Positions 5,301 through 6,628 of a stretch of 6,628 bases of DNA are shown here, in pieces. Made by a program: the position numbers and the translations under genes. Within the stretch, counting starts at the first letter, position 1. Each line of letters starts with the position of its first letter. This stretch comes from Methanosarcinaceae archaeon. GTDB taxonomy: Archaea; Halobacteriota; Methanosarcinia; Methanosarcinales; Methanosarcinaceae. A model generated the notes under the pieces. It did no database searches and was not told the DNA's origin. It saw only the letters and a program-made list of their open reading frames with translations. The DNA is taken from positions 1-6,628 of the forward strand of contig JAGAEB010000031.1 of assembly GCA_017613335.1 (NCBI GenBank), in the 5' to 3' direction.

Positions 5301-6628
5301 TTCCGTCATGTTGCGGAGGGCCAGCGCGGGTTCTTTGCCTTCTATACGGAGGAAATCACCGGATCTCAGGCGGACGGACGGGCCCTGGATCGAATCGACG
5401 GAACTCATGCCGGCGGCTTTTCCGGGGCGTTCGACTTTGATCTGCGTGCCGTTCGTGATGAATTCGGACAGCAGATACATCGTTGACGGATTGATGCCGG
5501 CAGAGGCGAAAGAAGTGTTGCGCGACCGGCCGTACCGGAGACGGAAGCCGCCCGGGCGTGACGGTTCGGAAAAGAGCGGTCTTCCGGCGATCAGGTCGTG
5601 CATGTATTTGTCTTTCGGTTTGACTTTCGGGCCGCCCGAGGGTTCATCGCCGCCTTTTGATGCTTTCGATCCGGCGATGATCTGTTCCAGGAAATCCCAG
5701 CCGTCGATCTTCAGTTTTTTCACGTGTTTCTGCACTTTGGGGGCTTTGAGGATCATGCCTTCGGCAACGACGAGCGCCATGCCGCCGCGGATCCTGTTCG
5801 TCGGGATCTCGGGCAGATTGCGGAAACCCTGGACTTCGGCGTTTTCCGTGCCGTCGCCGTCGACGCAGACGGGACAGTTCCTGATGATCGTCCGGATCTC
5901 GTCGTCTGACGGGGAATACTGGAGAGATGCCGTCGTTTTGTAGATGCGGATCTCTTCGGCATAACGTTCGACGACCTCGTCGCGCGGTTTGAATCTGTCA
6001 AGCCCGACGACGCGGCGGACGTAATCGCCGGCCAGGACGGAAAGCGCCTGAGCCGTGCCGCCGGCGCTCCGGATGGGGCCTGAATAATAGATGCGGAGAT
6101 ATTCCGTTCCGTCGGGATTTTTGTCGATCTTGATGCCGACGACGCCTTCGAGGGGCGCGGCGACGACGCCTTCCGTGATGACGGCCATCGAGACGCGGAT
6201 AGCTGCTTCGACGGCCTCTTCGCGGGAAGTGATGCCTCCGACTTTTCCTTCGGCGATCTCTTTGCCGATCCGGAGCGCCACTTCTTCGCGGTTGCCGATC
6301 GTTTGGGAAAGCTCGCGGACCCTGGCGGCAACGCCTTTGATACCGATCAGATTTTCAACGCGGTCGGCCAGGTCGTTGGCCAGCGGAATCTCGACATACG
6401 GATGAGGATCCTCACCGCGCTTCCGTGCTTCTCCGGCAAGATCCAGTTCTCTCTGAAGACCTGCGCGCAGATTGTCGAAATAAACATTCATGGCGTCGGA
6501 TGATGCCGGCTTCTGAACGGACGCCCCGTCCGGATCGTTTCCGGAAGACGTATCGGGAGACATGACAGAAGACATGGCAGAAGACGTGTCGGAAGACATG
6601 ACAGAAGACATGGCAGAAGACGTGTCGG
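2295..6628 (-). CDS. polC: DNA polymerase D large subunit DP2 (5' end open at window edge)
   Basis: DP2 is the polymerising subunit of the archaeal two-subunit replicative DNA polymerase, working with DP1 (exonuclease) and PCNA. Residues are counted from the ATG at 6609-6611. Family blocks in order: VEIPLANDLADRVENLIGIKG (73-93), CPVC (246-249), YSGPIRSAGGTAQAL (176-190), TNRIRGGMALVVAEG (271-285), RIGARMGRPEK (840-850), two Cys-rich zinc modules (C927, C930, C939, C941, C951, C954, C963, C966), and the double-psi-barrel active site KRRNCDGDEDCVMLLLD (1173-1189). D1178 and D1180 match the catalytic aspartates of Pyrococcus DP2. A third zinc site is C1345, C1348, C1361 and C1364. No intein interrupts the active site. 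Residues about 565-735 are a low-complexity acidic insert. The real start is uncertain. M41 (6489-6491) fits the usual family start but lacks a ribosome site and a TATA box. The frame stays open to the window edge through an S/M-rich repeat. Confidence 0.97.
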   Translation of the reverse strand, partial: DTSSAMSSVMSSDTSSAMSSVMSPDTSSGNDPDGASVQKPASSDAMNVYFDNLRAGLQRELDLAGEARKRGEDPHPYVEIPLANDLADRVENLIGIKGVAARVRELSQTIGNREEVALRIGKEIAEGKVGGITSREEAVEAAIRVSMAVITEGVVAAPLEGVVGIKIDKNPDGTEYLRIYYSGPIRSAGGTAQALSVLAGDYVRRVVGLDRFKPRDEVVERYAEEIRIYKTTASLQYSPSDDEIRTIIRNCPVCVDGDGTENAEVQGFRNLPEIPTNRIRGGMALVVAEGMILKAPKVQKHVKKLKIDGWDFLEQIIAGSKASKGGDEPSGGPKVKPKDKYMHDLIAGRPLFSEPSRPGGFRLRYGRSRNTSFASAGINPSTMYLLSEFITNGTQIKVERPGKAAGMSSVDSIQGPSVRLRSGDFLRIEGKEPALALRNMTEYIVDIGEILFNYGDFLENNHLLMPSPYCFEWWLYDYENVMDPESPSAPDPPADVRKWMPGAEERGLWYAPEITSDERKLEHISAEEALRLASLGIPLHPDFTYLWHDVTVDELEKLYDLVRSRGSLIYYKTEGKVPGTEERVPEGPVYAKSKSRADKTSPGEDISELIDFIDEDDGDEFNYLTDYSYDGDGETEMFADDSAAGHASRKVIQTDLYGNPSDEYGRMMMFAGTDNGNENSCGSENAGGNENTDGTDPENDSGSVSGSAAGQGPAPGSADRYASLRKPAEEPFDTAAYLESGFTGHVCLALPYEECLTSGVKIILENLLVFHRIRNGRLLIADPAPLLRSLGLLGKDRFTVDAGEDISSDLPLRYRFSDSRYPVTTALEAVNILSGICIKARAPSRIGARMGRPEKSDKRKMSPAAHSLFPLGEFGGKARIFAKAAEYRAPDAENAGSDPGRPAKPASGQMTLFGKDERQCGRFSVRAGLRKCPECGEDTYRWRCSCGAYTVAKIQCPRCQIETSDEICPACGRPTTNIVPVEMDFSRIFKRALNRLGFTENSAQTREIRKLEIKGVKKLTSKAQSPEPIEKGILRARHGLTMFKDGTIRYDMSDIPLTHIRADELGITTADLLRLGYTHDIYGKPLVSDDQVVCLFIQDIIVSYDCAGYILRTTQYIDDLLVRYYGMAPYYNARSIHDLVGTMMMGLAPHTSAGVLCRLIGFTTASVGFAHPYFHASKRRNCDGDEDCVMLLLDGLLNFSREYLPDKRGGRMDAPLVLTTILDPKEVDKEAQNIDMGARYPLGFYLATEKFTSPGELEKKIDLVSGRLGRPDQYEKFRFTHDTTNIAVGPRYSSYKVLGSMSEKMEAQMNLGMIIRAVDVIDVAEKVLTSHLLPDIIGNLRAFSRQSTRCLGCEAKFRRPPLSGTCPFCGGKVILTVHEGAVRKYVDIARNVAEKYGVSDYTVERINIVAEDIRSTFENKDECQTKLDRFSPDRSSDPDVTLL
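4404..4919 (-). other. Low-complexity acidic insert within DP2
   Basis: This covers residues about 565-736 of DP2. It lies between the helix ending LYDLVRSRGSLIYYKTEG and the segment that resumes with GHVCLALPYEE. The first half is rich in Asp, Glu and Tyr, for example DFIDEDDGDEFNYLTDYSYD (606-625). The second half (667-715) is Gly/Asn/Ser/Glu-rich and lacks hydrophobic residues, so it is probably disordered. The reading frame is intact and no intein splice blocks (N-terminal Cys/Ser block, terminal HN) are visible. Boundaries are approximate, set by where DP2-like sequence stops and resumes. Confidence 0.6.
4551..4604 (-). repeat. Three 18-bp degenerate repeats coding Gly-x-Glu-Asn hexapeptides
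   Basis: Units lie at 4551-4568, 4569-4586 and 4587-4604. The first reads GGTATTTTCGTTTCCGCC on the plus strand. On the coding strand they give three six-residue units of the pattern (N/C/G)G(N/S)EN(S/A/T) in the DP2 insert. The 18-bp period keeps the frame. The first and third units are the most alike, which suggests local duplication as one way the insert grew. Confidence 0.7.
6547..6628 (-). repeat. 12-bp units in a 36-bp higher-order repeat at the DP2 N-terminus
   Basis: On the plus strand the units are GACGTATCGGGA (6547), GACATGACAGAA (6559), GACATGGCAGAA (6571), GACGTGTCGGAA (6583), GACATGACAGAA (6595) and GACATGGCAGAA (6607), plus the start of a seventh (6619). The triplet of types repeats every 36 bp, with 6571-6606 exactly continued from 6607. 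On the minus strand this codes SSVM, SSAM and SSDT tetrapeptides in frame with DP2. The array runs off the window, so its copy number is unknown. Confidence 0.9.

Noticed and set aside
6562..6628. Plus-strand reading frame MTEDMAEDVS through the terminal repeat
   Set aside because: It is open, but its only GGGAG is 2 nt from the ATG and part of the repeat. The minus-strand frame continues directly into conserved DP2.

Overview
The window looks like chromosomal DNA of a methanogenic euryarchaeon. It carries the large, catalytic subunit of the archaeal family D DNA polymerase (DP2, minus strand, most of the right two thirds). At the left edge is the start of beta-ribofuranosylaminobenzene 5'-phosphate synthase (minus strand), an enzyme of tetrahydromethanopterin synthesis. 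TATA-box promoters about 25-30 bp before the expected transcription starts fit an archaeon. The order Methanomicrobiales is my best guess from the feel of the DP2 protein, but I could not run a comparison.

Layout. 1-319 (-): N-terminal 106 codons of RFAP synthase, cut by the window edge. 320-870: a 551-bp divergent intergenic region with one TATA-like promoter for each side. Between them lies a tandem array of nine 16-bp units with degenerate flanks, and the right-hand promoter is embraced by a perfect 10-bp inverted repeat. 871-1914 and 1911-2321 (+): a two-gene operon with ATGA overlap. It encodes a 347-residue protein of unassigned family whose C-terminus looks HicB-like, and a small basic protein that resembles HicA-type RNase toxins. 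2295-6628 (-): DP2, convergent with the operon, overlapping it tail to tail by 27 bp and still open at the right edge.

How it fits together. Pterin cofactor synthesis and replicative polymerase are unrelated core functions. The operon between them is lower in GC than DP2 and looks like an accessory toxin-antitoxin-type module with its own, probably autoregulated, promoter. This is inference from fold-like sequence patterns and gene layout. The main oddities are the 16-bp array, the operator-like inverted repeat, a roughly 170-residue acidic low-complexity insert inside DP2, and an in-frame 12/36-bp repeat at the DP2 N-terminus.
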